Notes: a model not told the origin generated them from the sequence alone. A stretch of DNA of 37,225 nucleotides from Acinetobacter sp. Ac_5812 (GCF_013072695.1 NZ_LXUK01000004.1:1-37225), one strand, 5' to 3'. Shown: positions 9,212-17,107, counted from the first letter of the stretch. Numbers and translations are program-made.

Positions 9212-9227
9212 TACCCTATTCAGGGTA
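9212..9227. promoter_or_regulatory. Candidate NarL-type operator upstream of tdm
   Basis: TACCCTATTCAGGGTA is a palindrome of the same TACCC-N6-GGGTA form as the dmm site. It lies 71 bases before the tdm start. On the other side it is 12 bases upstream of the sigma-54 promoter of the kinase operon, so one bound dimer could act on both divergent promoters. Confidence 0.75.
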
Positions 9228-9297
9228 TACCTCTGGAGAAATTGCTGTTCCAGCAGAATATGTGTGAAATGAAGAGCATCAGAACCAGCGGGACGCT

Positions 9298-11655
9298 TTG
9301 GGCTCATCTATGGGAACGCTTACTTCAGCTTTAGCCACTGCAGTGACAGATGAATATATTCATCTGCAGCAGCCAATCCATGAACTGTATTTGCGCGCAG
9401 ATGCACAGTGCATGCACATTTTTGACCTGGATGCGGGTGATCGCATTCAATTTGACTTACCTGAACAACAGAGTATTGATCTACTGATTTTCAATACAGA
9501 ACAGCAGCTTAAGCCAGAATTGCTACAGGCACTACAGGCCGAATCCCACCTAGTGGCCAATGGTGCTCGGGCTACACATGCACAGTTAAATCAGGCCAGC
9601 GCCTCTAGCAAGCGCCTGAAACAGCAGTTAGCACAACATGCTATACAGCCTGACTGGCTGGAGCAGGCGCTGACCTTGCATAGTCCTGGAAAGAACATTT
9701 TTCAGGCATCGGCGGCAATTCAAGTCATCGTGCTGAATACCGGCCTGGACATGAATGTACAGCAGCAGTACTGCATAGATGAAGTTCCAGTGACGCTATT
9801 TAAAGCCCAGCCCGTGCATTATTATTTGCCGCAGCCTTTAGCCAAACCGGTGCAGGAAATTCTGATACCACGCGCTTCAGCACGGACGTATAGCGTTAAA
9901 GCAGGACAATGGATTCAAATTATAGACTTGTCGGGCAAGCAGTGTTCCGATTTTTTGGCCTTTGATGCCCAGGCTTTGGCCCAGGGCCAAGAACTGGGTC
10001 TGGATGCCATGGCCACCCGGACCATTTTGGGGCATGCCACCCCGGCTCCCGGGCTGCACTCTAAGTTTTTTGCCTCAGATCTGCAAGCACTGGCCGAAGT
10101 GGTTCAAGACACCGTGGGCCGGCACGATATGTTCCTGAGTGCCTGCAGTCCGAAGTTCTATAACGATTCCGGCTACTTTGGCCATATTTCCTGCACCGAT
10201 AATTTTAACCAGGTTCTGCAGCCTTTTGGCATCCAAAGCCGCAATGCATGGCCTGCCATTAACCTGTTTTACAACACCTTTGTTGAACCTTGCGGTGCAA
10301 TCAGCATGGCAGAACCGTGGTCCAGACCGGGAGATTATGTCCTGCTGCGTGCCCACCGTGATCTGCTCTGTGCATCATCTGCCTGCCCTGACGATATTGA
10401 TCCTTCCAATGGCTGGGTACCGACGGATATTCTGGTCCGGATTTATGATCAGGATCAGCATTTCCCACGCTCCCAGCATTATCGAATTGACCCCGAGGAA
10501 CTGCCGCGCATGACCCAAGCATCAGGATTTTTTCCGCGCATCCAAGCGCTTACTTCAAAAATCAGTGAGTACCACGGCTATTGGATTGCCAATGAATACG
10601 ACGGCTGGGGTGCCAAAGCAGAATATCTGGCCTGCCGTGAAAGGGTCGCCATGATCGATTTAAGCGCGCTGCGTAAATTTGAAATTACCGGCCCAGATGC
10701 AGAAGCTTTTATGCAGTATGCATTGACCCGCAATATCCGCAGACTGGCGGTGGGTGAAATTGCCTACTCGGCCTCCTGTCTGGAAACCGGCGGCATGGTG
10801 GATGACGGCACGATTTTCCGCATGGGTGAAAACTGTTTCCGCTGGATTTGCGGTGATGAATATTCAGGAACCTGGCTGAAACAGCTGGCACAGCAGCATG
10901 GCTATAAAATCAGCATCCGCAATTCATCCCAGCATATTCATAATATTGCAGTGCAAGGTCCACACAGCCGTGCGCTGTTGCAGCAACTGATCTGGACGCC
11001 TGAACATCAGCCAAGCGTAGAAAAATTAGCATGGTTCCACTTTACCCTCGGCAAGCTGGGCGGTACAGACGGTATTCCGGTCATGGTATCACGCACCGGC
11101 TATACTGGTGAGCTAGGCTTTGAAGTGTGGTGTCATCCTAGCCATGCCGAACAGCTTTGGGATGCCGTTTGGCAGGAAGGTCAGCAATATAACATTGCTC
11201 CGCTCGGTTTTGATGCCCTGGATTTATTGCGCATAGAAGCCGGGCTAATCTTTGCACAGCATGAGTTTTCAGCCGAAACCAATCCCTATGAAGCCGGCAT
11301 TGGTTTTACAGTACCGATGAAAACCAAGGAAGAAGATTTTATCGGTAAACAAGCCATGAAAAATCAGGCGCCGGAAAGCCGGCATAAACTGATGGGCTTA
11401 GTGCTGGAAGGCAATGAAGCGGTCCAGCATGGCGACCTGGTCTATGTCGGACGTTTTCCTGTGGGTGTGGTGACCAGTGCAGCCAACTCCCCTGTGCTGC
11501 AGCAACAGATTGCCCTGTGCCGCCTTGCACCGCAGTATGCCCTAACAGACACCGCCGTCGAAGTTGGACAACTGGATGGTCTTAAAAAACGCCTGAAAGC
11601 CAAAGTGGTGGAGTTACCTTTTTATGATCCGCAAAGGTTAAGAGTAAAAAGCTGA
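9298..11655 (+). CDS. tdm: Trimethylamine N-oxide demethylase (DUF1989 + GcvT fusion)
   Basis: The 785-residue protein has the two-part structure known for Tdm, which converts TMAO to dimethylamine and formaldehyde. The DUF1989 domain occupies roughly residues 180-390 and contains conserved cysteines C283, C299, C358 and C363 (ACSPKFY, ISCTDNF, LLCASSACPDD), candidates for the zinc site. A GcvT domain follows from about residue 415 to the end, with SRTGYTGELGFEV, to bind tetrahydrofolate and take up the formaldehyde. The first 170 residues are less conserved. The start is either TTG 9298, with GGGA six bases upstream, or ATG 9310; an in-frame stop at 9265 excludes earlier starts. The gene is divergent from the regulatory operon and has its own operator. 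Confidence 0.92.
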   Translation: MGSSMGTLTSALATAVTDEYIHLQQPIHELYLRADAQCMHIFDLDAGDRIQFDLPEQQSIDLLIFNTEQQLKPELLQALQAESHLVANGARATHAQLNQASASSKRLKQQLAQHAIQPDWLEQALTLHSPGKNIFQASAAIQVIVLNTGLDMNVQQQYCIDEVPVTLFKAQPVHYYLPQPLAKPVQEILIPRASARTYSVKAGQWIQIIDLSGKQCSDFLAFDAQALAQGQELGLDAMATRTILGHATPAPGLHSKFFASDLQALAEVVQDTVGRHDMFLSACSPKFYNDSGYFGHISCTDNFNQVLQPFGIQSRNAWPAINLFYNTFVEPCGAISMAEPWSRPGDYVLLRAHRDLLCASSACPDDIDPSNGWVPTDILVRIYDQDQHFPRSQHYRIDPEELPRMTQASGFFPRIQALTSKISEYHGYWIANEYDGWGAKAEYLACRERVAMIDLSALRKFEITGPDAEAFMQYALTRNIRRLAVGEIAYSASCLETGGMVDDGTIFRMGENCFRWICGDEYSGTWLKQLAQQHGYKISIRNSSQHIHNIAVQGPHSRALLQQLIWTPEHQPSVEKLAWFHFTLGKLGGTDGIPVMVSRTGYTGELGFEVWCHPSHAEQLWDAVWQEGQQYNIAPLGFDALDLLRIEAGLIFAQHEFSAETNPYEAGIGFTVPMKTKEEDFIGKQAMKNQAPESRHKLMGLVLEGNEAVQHGDLVYVGRFPVGVVTSAANSPVLQQQIALCRLAPQYALTDTAVEVGQLDGLKKRLKAKVVELPFYDPQRLRVKS

Positions 11656-12418
11656 TTATCCAGCCCATCATTTTTGCCTAGCCCTTGGCTGCTCTGTAAA
11701 CCTGAGCATGGCCACGGCTGAACGGCACCCGGACCATGAGACCCGCGCTGCATTTTTCTAGAGGGTGCGGTGCTTTAACCCTGAGTTTTTACCTGGCTAT
11801 GGCAGGATCATACCAGTATTTTAAAGGTGAAATCCCGGGTGGTGATAACTGCAAGCTCCCACTCGGGTCACTCGTGTGCCTTATTCAGTAAACTGATACC
11901 CTCCAGCCAGCTTCGGAATATTCAGTTGATGAGTTAGAGAAAATAGCAATACATGTTCAGGATCGAGAAAGATGTGTAGATACCTGTGTCTTTAGGTTAA
12001 GCAGAATGTCAATTTCTAATTTATTTACTGCAAGTTGTTTACATAGCAAAAGTAGAGAAATGATGAGCCAACAATCGCTATATGTCTGATCAAATTGTAG
12101 AAATTCTTCCATATTTTAGTTTTTACGTTATTTTTTAACTGCACGTTTAAAAGCTTTCAATACTTGCTCTCTGGCACTTGCCACCCATTAAGCTAGATCA
12201 TGGTTGAGGCTAGCTCCTTACCCATCTATCTAAGCCACCTGATTTTTGTTTCCACGTTTTTTTAACCAGGGACTAAACACACCAGATAATGGCTTGCACA
12301 ACGCCCCTGCTTCTAAAGCCTTTTTTCTATGTAAAAGGTGGCATTATGCGTAATTTAAGCATTAGTTTCTTTCAGCTTAGGCTATTTCCAGCAATCTAGT
12401 GAATGAAAACAATCATTT
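11656..12418. other. Gene-free stretch downstream of tdm
   Basis: About 760 bases hold no open frame I can support on either strand. Base composition falls from G+C-richer, like tdm, to A+T-rich through this stretch, so it may contain the join between the amine island and other DNA. I see no strong terminator after tdm and no RNA gene. Confidence 0.5.
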
Positions 12419-12434
12419 TGGCACCCATTTTGCT
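12419..12434 (+). promoter_or_regulatory. Sigma-54 promoter of truncated permease gene
   Basis: TGGCACCCATTTTGCT is a near-consensus -24/-12 element with GG (12420-12421) and GC (12432-12433) 10 bases apart. The start site would fall near 12445, with the permease ATG at 12482. It is the third RpoN-type promoter in the amine/nitrogen island. Confidence 0.85.
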
Positions 12435-12481
12435 TAATCAGTATTACGTTTTATAAAAATTGTAATATTGAGGGCAACACT

Positions 12482-12650
12482 ATGGGTTACGTTGCACGTG
12501 AACTCAGTCAAAGAAATAAACTACTGTTTGGCTTGGGGTCTTTTTTAATACCGGTCTTGATTTGGTGTGCAGTCAGCTATTTACCTTTTATCTGGCATCC
12601 ACAAGTCCAAATTGCCGATTCAGGCAGCGTGAACTATTTACAGGCTCAAA
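12482..12650 (+). pseudogene. 5' fragment of an ABC transporter permease (TauC/SsuC-like)
   Basis: About 55 residues remain, from MGYVARELSQRNKLLFGLGS through a hydrophobic helix (FLIPVLIWCAVSYLPFIW) to ADSGSVNYLQAQ. This resembles the N-terminus of ABC permeases of the nitrate/taurine/sulfonate type, though the family call rests on little sequence. GAGGG precedes the ATG, and a sigma-54 promoter lies 48 bases upstream, so the intact gene probably served uptake of a nitrogen compound. The frame runs into the C-terminal end of an IS5-type transposase, after which it stops at 12682 in a foreign frame. The rest of the transporter is missing from the window. Confidence 0.6.
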
Positions 12651-12763
12651 CATTTCCGTGCTATTGCAACTCGATTCGATAAACTAGCACGCAATTATAA
12701 ATCTATGATCCGTATAGCCTGCATATTTATTTGGTGCAAAGCCAAATGAGGACACCCCCTAGT
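12651..12763 (+). pseudogene. 3' remnant of an IS5-family element
   Basis: The frame from 12651 to the TGA at 12747-12749 reads HFRAIATRFDKLARNYKSMI and then RIACIFIWCKAK, the characteristic C-terminus of an IS5-family (IS427-like) transposase. It is followed by a probable terminal repeat ending near GAGGACACCCCCTAG. Only the right end survives, fused to the permease fragment, so an internal deletion followed the insertion. Confidence 0.75.
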
Positions 12764-12775
12764 AGACTACTTTTT

Positions 12776-12905
12776 TTATTTCAGCAATGCGGGCTTAATT
12801 TCAGGTAAAACTTCAGACCATCGGTTTGCAAAAGTTTTTTCATTCGAGTCAAAAAATTTCTTATAATCTTCTTCAGAGATTAAAAGTCGTATAGTCAAAT
12901 CATTA
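12776..12905 (-). pseudogene. C-terminal remnant of an unidentified gene
   Basis: On the minus strand an open frame of about 43 codons ends at the TAA at 12776-12778. Its visible part includes RLLISEEDYKKFFDS and RWSEVLPEIKPALLK. It has no start codon and runs back into the left end of the IS630-type element, which presumably cut it. I do not recognise the family. Confidence 0.35.
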
Positions 12906-12926
12906 TAAAACCAATACAATGGTGCA

Positions 12927-13647
12927 ATGAGTTATTCAGAACATTTTAGACGTAAAATTTTAGCTAAGCTTGAGGAAGGTTATTCTATTCGAGCGGTAGC
13001 TGCACAATTTGAAATTAATAAAAATACCATTGTTGAATGGAAGAAACGTATAGAGATTAAAAAAACTCGTGTACGTAAACCTTCTAAAATTAACGATGAT
13101 GCTTTACGTGAAGATGTTGAAAAGTATCCTGATGCTTATCAATATGAACGTGCTGCACGTTTTAATTGTGGTGTTTCATCTATTGGTGCTGCATTAAAGC
13201 GCTTAAATATTACAGTTAAAAAAAGACGTTAAGCCATCCTAAAGCAGATACAAAGCTTAGGGATAAATTTATTCTGCAAGTGAATGAATTAGAAAAAAAC
13301 CATCCGATTATTTATCTGAATGAAAGTGGTTTTAAGTCACATGATTATAGACCTCATGGCTACTCACGAAAAGGAGTACCCTGTTTAGGGCAATATAATT
13401 GGCAATTAAAGAATCAGACCAATGCCATTGGAGCAATCCATGAGGGTAAGTTATTTTCAGTCGGTTTATTTGACTGCAAAATCAATTCAGATGTTTTTCA
13501 TTTTTGGATTGAGCAATTCCTCATACCAGCATTACCAGAAAATAGTGTAGTGGTTATGGATAATGCAGCATTTCATAAAAGAGCAGATATTCAGGAGTTA
13601 TTGGAACAACAAGGGCATAAAACTCTTTGGCTTCCTGCATACAGTAA
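12927..13647 (+). pseudogene. IS630-family transposase, two frames, truncated
   Basis: The first frame (12927-13232) encodes a helix-turn-helix region (YSIRAVAAQFEINKNTIVEW). The second starts at GTG 13280 and carries the DDE domain. They are joined by a -1 shift at a run of seven A (13218-13224): the shifted frame continues KTLSHPKADTK into the second frame, so frameshifting is likely the normal mode. The element is dead. The first catalytic residue is Asn (YLNESGF, normally Asp), the second Asp is kept (VVMDNAAFHK), and the sequence stops after LWLPAYSN, where the left end of an IS3 element begins. The expected glutamate region is missing. Confidence 0.8.
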
Positions 13648-13714
13648 TGTGGTTCCGTTAATTAGACCACTCAATTCAGTTTTATAAGTGATAAATCCGC
13701 TCTAAATATTTAAA

Positions 13715-14179
13715 TTATGCTGCCATTACTTTTAGTAAATGTTGATCATAAAATTCATCCGGTGTTGCCTTATTCAAACTTGAATGAGGACGTATCATGT
13801 TATAAAAATCCAAATATTCAGCAATTGATTGTTTCGCTTGTTTAACCGTATCGTAAGCCTTCAAATAGACTTCCTCATGCTTCACACTGCGCCATAAACG
13901 CTCAATCATTACATTATCCATCCATCGTCCTTTCCCATCCATACTGATACGGATATTTCGCAATTTTAACTCATTCAAAAATGCCTCGCTTGTGAATTGA
14001 CTGCCTTGGTCTGTATTAAACACCTCAGGACAACCATATTTCACAATTGCTTCTTGCAACGCATCTATGCAAAAGTCTGTTTCCATACTGATCGATACTC
14101 GATGAGCCAGTACTTTACGACTATGCCAATCTATAATTGCACACAGATAGACAAAGCCTTTAGCCATAGGAATGTACGG
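13715..14179 (-). CDS. IS3 transposase OrfB, 3' exon
   Basis: This is the C-terminal part of the rve-type integrase core, beginning YIPMAKGFVYLCAIIDWHSR. It contains the second catalytic Asp (FNTDQGSQF) and the Glu (DNVMIERLWRSVKHEEVY) and ends HLLKVMAA. It has no genuine start codon of its own. It is the downstream exon of orfB, separated from the first exon (16013-16376) by the group II intron. Joining GATATCA of exon 1 to CGTAC of exon 2 gives Asp-Ile-Thr-Tyr-Ile-Pro-Met in frame, the usual sequence at this place in IS3 transposases. Splicing would therefore restore a full transposase. Confidence 0.8.
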   Translation of the reverse strand, partial: PYIPMAKGFVYLCAIIDWHSRKVLAHRVSISMETDFCIDALQEAIVKYGCPEVFNTDQGSQFTSEAFLNELKLRNIRISMDGKGRWMDNVMIERLWRSVKHEEVYLKAYDTVKQAKQSIAEYLDFYNMIRPHSSLNKATPDEFYDQHLLKVMAA

Positions 14180-14217
14180 GTGAGTAGACCAAGGGAATCT
14201 CACCCTTAGCCCCTCGC

Positions 14218-14252
14218 AGAACCGGACGTGAACCTCTCAGCTCATCCGGCTC
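14218..14252 (-). ncRNA. Group II intron domain V
   Basis: On the minus strand the 35-base segment starts GAGCCGGAUGAG and ends CACGUCCGGUUCU. The two ends pair (GAGCCGGA with UCCGGUUC) around an internal bulge, and an AGC catalytic triad appears in the first strand region. This is the most conserved intron element. It lies just after the reverse transcriptase stop codon, as expected when the protein sits in domain IV. Confidence 0.85.
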
Positions 14253-14255
14253 CCA

Positions 14256-15497
14256 TTATCCAACCGATGGTAAACATCCCATTTTCCAGTGCACAAAGGC
14301 ATTTGGAAAATCACGCGCAAGTCGCCCTAAGGCATATCTAGCCCGTCTTTTATGACGGGCCAAGTTTTTATACTTACGCCTCATCCAGCGTATAAGATAA
14401 GCATTCATGTGTTGCCAGATCGCTGACATTGCTGAACCATGGAATCGACCATAGTATTGCTGCCAGCCTTGAAGAATTGGATTAAATATTGCAGATAAAT
14501 CACTTAATTCGCGATTACACATCAGATGTAGATGCCATTTCCGAATAGTCTGTCGCATTGTTTTAAGTGCATCACGACTGACTGCAGGAGAGAAATTTAC
14601 ATAAACTCTTTTATACTTGTCCACAGCCTTACGGGGCCTAAACGTGTACCCGAGAAAAGTAAATTGAACATCTGGATATGCTTGGCGACGATTCACATCT
14701 TGGCAATAAACAATCTTTGTCTTATCTGGATGCAATTCGAGTCCACATTCACGAAATCGTGCACCAATCTTTTGTAAAACAAGTTTGGCTTGAGATAAAC
14801 TTCGGCAATGAATTACTCCATCATCCGCATAGCGGCAGAATCTTACACTCGCAAGATTCTTGGTAATCCACATGTCAAAAGCATAATGCATAAATAAATT
14901 AGCCAATAGAGGACTGATAACTCCACCTTGCGGTGTGCCGTGATTCCTTTCTAAAACTTGACCATCTACATTTTGCATAGGTGCTTTTAACCAGCGTTCT
15001 ACATAGAGAAGAATCCATGGAATTTCGCAGTGTTTCTTAAGTGCACGCATGAGTAGATTATGGTCAATGTTATCAAATAGACCTTTGATATCAAATTCCA
15101 CAACCCAGTCATACTCCCAACTTCGTCGTCTCACCACAGCTATCGCATCATGGGCTGAACGCCCTGGACGATATCCATAAGAGTTTGGATGAAATAGAGG
15201 ATCAATCTGTGGCTCCAATATAAGCTTGACAGCTGTTTGTGCTACTCGATCCGCTACTGTTGGAATGCCTAACATACGTACCCCACCTGATTTCTTTGGA
15301 ATCGGAACACCTTTGACTGGCGGTGGAAAATAACTGCCTGAACAAAGTCGATTCCATAGTTTATACAGGTTGCCTTTTAAGTGGTGTTCGAATTGCTCAA
15401 TAGATTCATGATCGATGCCTGCAGCACCGCCATTCTCTTTGACTTTCTTGAATGCCTCCCAAATTAACGCTTTAGGAATGTTAAATGGTTTGGTCAT
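14256..15497 (-). CDS. ltrA: Group II intron reverse transcriptase/maturase
   Basis: The 413-residue protein has all reverse transcriptase blocks: the PKKSGGVRMLGIPTVADRVAQ region, the YGYRPGRSAHDAI block, VVEFDIKGLFDNIDH with the first catalytic Asp, GTPQGGVISPLLANLFM, and RYADDGVIHC with the catalytic YADD. A maturase (X) domain follows, including GWQQYYGRFHGSAM. The protein ends at CLPSVG with no HNH endonuclease domain, so mobility would rely on retrohoming without second-strand cleavage. It is intact and probably functional. The YADDG variant and short length place it outside the LtrA-type class, but I do not assign a class. Confidence 0.93.
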   Translation of the reverse strand: MTKPFNIPKALIWEAFKKVKENGGAAGIDHESIEQFEHHLKGNLYKLWNRLCSGSYFPPPVKGVPIPKKSGGVRMLGIPTVADRVAQTAVKLILEPQIDPLFHPNSYGYRPGRSAHDAIAVVRRRSWEYDWVVEFDIKGLFDNIDHNLLMRALKKHCEIPWILLYVERWLKAPMQNVDGQVLERNHGTPQGGVISPLLANLFMHYAFDMWITKNLASVRFCRYADDGVIHCRSLSQAKLVLQKIGARFRECGLELHPDKTKIVYCQDVNRRQAYPDVQFTFLGYTFRPRKAVDKYKRVYVNFSPAVSRDALKTMRQTIRKWHLHLMCNRELSDLSAIFNPILQGWQQYYGRFHGSAMSAIWQHMNAYLIRWMRRKYKNLARHKRRARYALGRLARDFPNAFVHWKMGCLPSVG

Positions 15498-16012
15498 AAA
15501 GCCTTGTTCCTCCTGCTTGTGCAGTTGACAAGACCGCAGACCTGGATAATGCAGCCCCTTCGCTCCATTACCATTACAGTAACTTCAACACTACTACGAG
15601 CTGCTCCGCCCCTTGGTGACGCATTGCTATTATCGGCCTTGCCTTTTGAGCTTGTACCTTTCGCTTGACATCGCCACCGAAGGTTCCCGCAGTTCAACGT
15701 AAAAGCCTGAATTAGGATCGCGCTGCCTCTACGCCGGACACCGAATGGCCCGTAAGCAGGTAACGGCCAAACTGATCGCGGGGCAACATCCATCCCCGGT
15801 TTTGATGTCATTTGAGTACTTTCGACACTTGAACGGCAGTTCACTGGTGTTCGCCTTCCTAATTCTTACCTGACGCCTGTACAACGCCTTTTCCATAACG
15901 CTCACGACCGGGACTTTTGATCCAAGCCGCTTATGGTGGTTTGCTACCTGCTCCTGCAAGCCGATAGCGAGGGGCCATACCCTCATCTCTTACGCCGCTT
16001 GCTGCGGCACAC

Positions 16013-16376
16013 TGATATCTGTACACCAGACTTGATTAGAGTGATCGATGACCATGTTTTTCAACAGATATGGGAAAATACGGTGTGCAAGATTAGGCTT
16101 ACTGGTATTGGGTTTTGGATACAAAGCATGTATTCCCATCAAGCGCATTAAACGTCGGACTTTACGCCGACCTATTTGATGCCCTTGACGCTGTAGCATA
16201 TCTCGTATCATTCGACTGCCCATAAATGGGTAGTCGAGATGAATTTCATCGATTAGACGCATCAAACTCAAATCAGTTGATGAAATCTCTTTGGGCTTGT
16301 AATACAACGTACTGCGATTGATTTGAATCAATTGCGATTGTTGTCGTACCGAAAGTTGATGGGTCTTATCGATCAT
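16013..16376 (-). CDS. IS3 transposase OrfB, 5' exon
   Basis: This is the N-terminal half of OrfB, from IDKTHQLSVRQQSQLIQINR through a helix-turn-helix-like HTH_21 region (GSRMIRDMLQRQGHQIGRRK) to QVWCTDI, which holds the first catalytic Asp. Four bases after the GAT codon for that Asp the group II intron begins. Read through unspliced, the frame adds a few intron codons and stops at 15990. It overlaps orfA by four bases at its start, the arrangement used by IS3 elements for frameshift or coupled translation. Confidence 0.8.
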
Positions 16377-16678
16377 TTTTTGCCGCTCAGCTGCCCTATT
16401 TTTCTGAGCGCACCTTCTAAAAAATCAATTTGCAATGCCTGATGTCCTATCTTGGCATGTAAAGCTTTGAGGTCAATCTCAGGTTCTTGTTGTGCTGTTG
16501 GTCGTGAAAAAATATTGACTGATTGCTCAAGCAGTTGATTTTTCCAATCGATGATTTGGTTTTGATGTAAATCGAATTGAGTAGAAAGTTCAGCGAGTGT
16601 GTGGTCGCCTTTAATTGCTGCGAGAGCAACTTTAACTTTAAACTCTGCTGAATGATTACGACGTTTTCTTCGTGTCAT
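16373..16678 (-). CDS. IS3 transposase OrfA (helix-turn-helix)
   Basis: About 101 residues from MTRRKRRNHSAEFKVKVALA. The N-terminal HTH (HTLAELSTQFDLHQNQIIDWK) is followed by a leucine-rich coiled segment (LHAKIGHQALQIDFLEGALR), as in IS3 OrfA proteins. It ends overlapping orfB. The open frame begins at 16696, but ATG 16678 matches the usual N-terminus of this group. Confidence 0.85.
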   Translation of the reverse strand: MTRRKRRNHSAEFKVKVALAAIKGDHTLAELSTQFDLHQNQIIDWKNQLLEQSVNIFSRPTAQQEPEIDLKALHAKIGHQALQIDFLEGALRKIGQLSGKK

Positions 16679-16758
16679 GGTTGACTCCAAAAACAAGCAT
16701 TTCCCATGCTTATTGGGGAGTAGATTATCACTTATAGACGTGGTCTAAAATCCTAGAA

Positions 16759-16786
16759 CCACATCATAATGGCTGTTATACGAAAT
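16759..16786. other. pdif site 1 (XerD|XerC), XerD arm damaged
   Basis: The XerC arm TTATACGAAAT (16776-16786) and 6-base spacer TGGCTG are intact, but only CATAA of the XerD arm (normally AATTAACATAA) remains. The outer bases are the end of the IS3 element (CCACA). Insertion or a later deletion has eaten into the site, which may no longer recombine. Confidence 0.75.
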
Positions 16787-16836
16787 TGCAACTAAATATA
16801 GTTGCAATTATTATTTAAAAGTAACTATACTTAGTT
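16785..16836. promoter_or_regulatory. Operator repeats of the hicAB operon
   Basis: A palindrome with 10-base arms ATTGCAACTA (16785-16794) and TAGTTGCAAT (16799-16808) is followed by a second, shorter one, AACTA/TAGTT (16823-16836), and another TTGCAAT. Repeats of this kind in front of TA genes usually bind the antitoxin. The first arm overlaps the last two bases of the pdif XerC arm, so autorepressor binding and XerC binding may compete. Confidence 0.65.
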
Positions 16837-16858
16837 GCAATAGCAGTAGGGCTGAAGT

Positions 16859-17107
16859 ATGGGTAAAACGGAAAAGTTACTGGAAAAATTTGGAAATTCA
16901 AAAAATACATTTCCGTATAAAGATTTAGTCGTTTTACTGAATCAGCTCGGCTATGAAAAATTTGAAATGGCAGGCTCTCGTGTCCGTTTTTTTAATACGA
17001 AAACTGAACACATGATTTTACTGCACAGGCCACACCCTGAAAATGAAATCAAAGGTGGGGCTTTGAAATCTGTAAAACAGGCACTCAAGCAGGAGGGATT
17101 TTTATGA
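16859..17107 (+). CDS. hicA: HicA-family toxin
   Basis: The 82-residue protein has the HicA double-stranded-RNA-binding-like fold, with the first part KDLVVLLNQLGYEKFEMAGSRVRFFN followed by the catalytic histidine in MILLHRPHPENE. HicA toxins cut mRNA. Length and charge fit the family, though the usual GSH motif reads GSRVRF. The gene overlaps hicB by four bases (ATGA). The operon starts just inside the XerC side of pdif site 1 and ends in a terminator before site 2, a self-contained cassette. Confidence 0.9.
   Translation: MGKTEKLLEKFGNSKNTFPYKDLVVLLNQLGYEKFEMAGSRVRFFNTKTEHMILLHRPHPENEIKGGALKSVKQALKQEGFL

Larger units (their letters stand above)
14180..16012 (-). mobile_element. Group II intron
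   Basis: On the minus strand the intron begins GTGTGCC at 16012, matching the 5' consensus GUGYG, and ends near ...CTACTCAC at 14180. The in-frame exon join favours 14179, so the 3' end is uncertain by one base. A domain V hairpin and a reverse transcriptase gene are present. The 515 bases before the reverse transcriptase start (15498-16012) hold no separate gene and should form domains I-III. The intron has the same orientation as the transposase it interrupts. Confidence 0.85.
13648..16763 (-). mobile_element. IS3-family element carrying a group II intron
   Basis: Ends are TGTGGTTC at 13648 and its inverted match GAACCACA at 16756-16763. Further shared inner blocks are TTAGACCAC and TATAAGTGATAA (13682-13693; inverted at 16727-16738). 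Without the roughly 1.83-kb intron the element is about 1.28 kb, normal for IS3. orfA and orfB lie on the minus strand. No matching target duplication flanks it: the left side is the IS630 remnant and the right side is pdif DNA, so a deletion or recombination followed insertion. Confidence 0.8.

Noticed and set aside
15494..15986. Minus-strand frames of 85-116 codons between the reverse transcriptase and IS3 exon 1
   Set aside because: They lie in the structured 5' part of the group II intron and show no protein family features.
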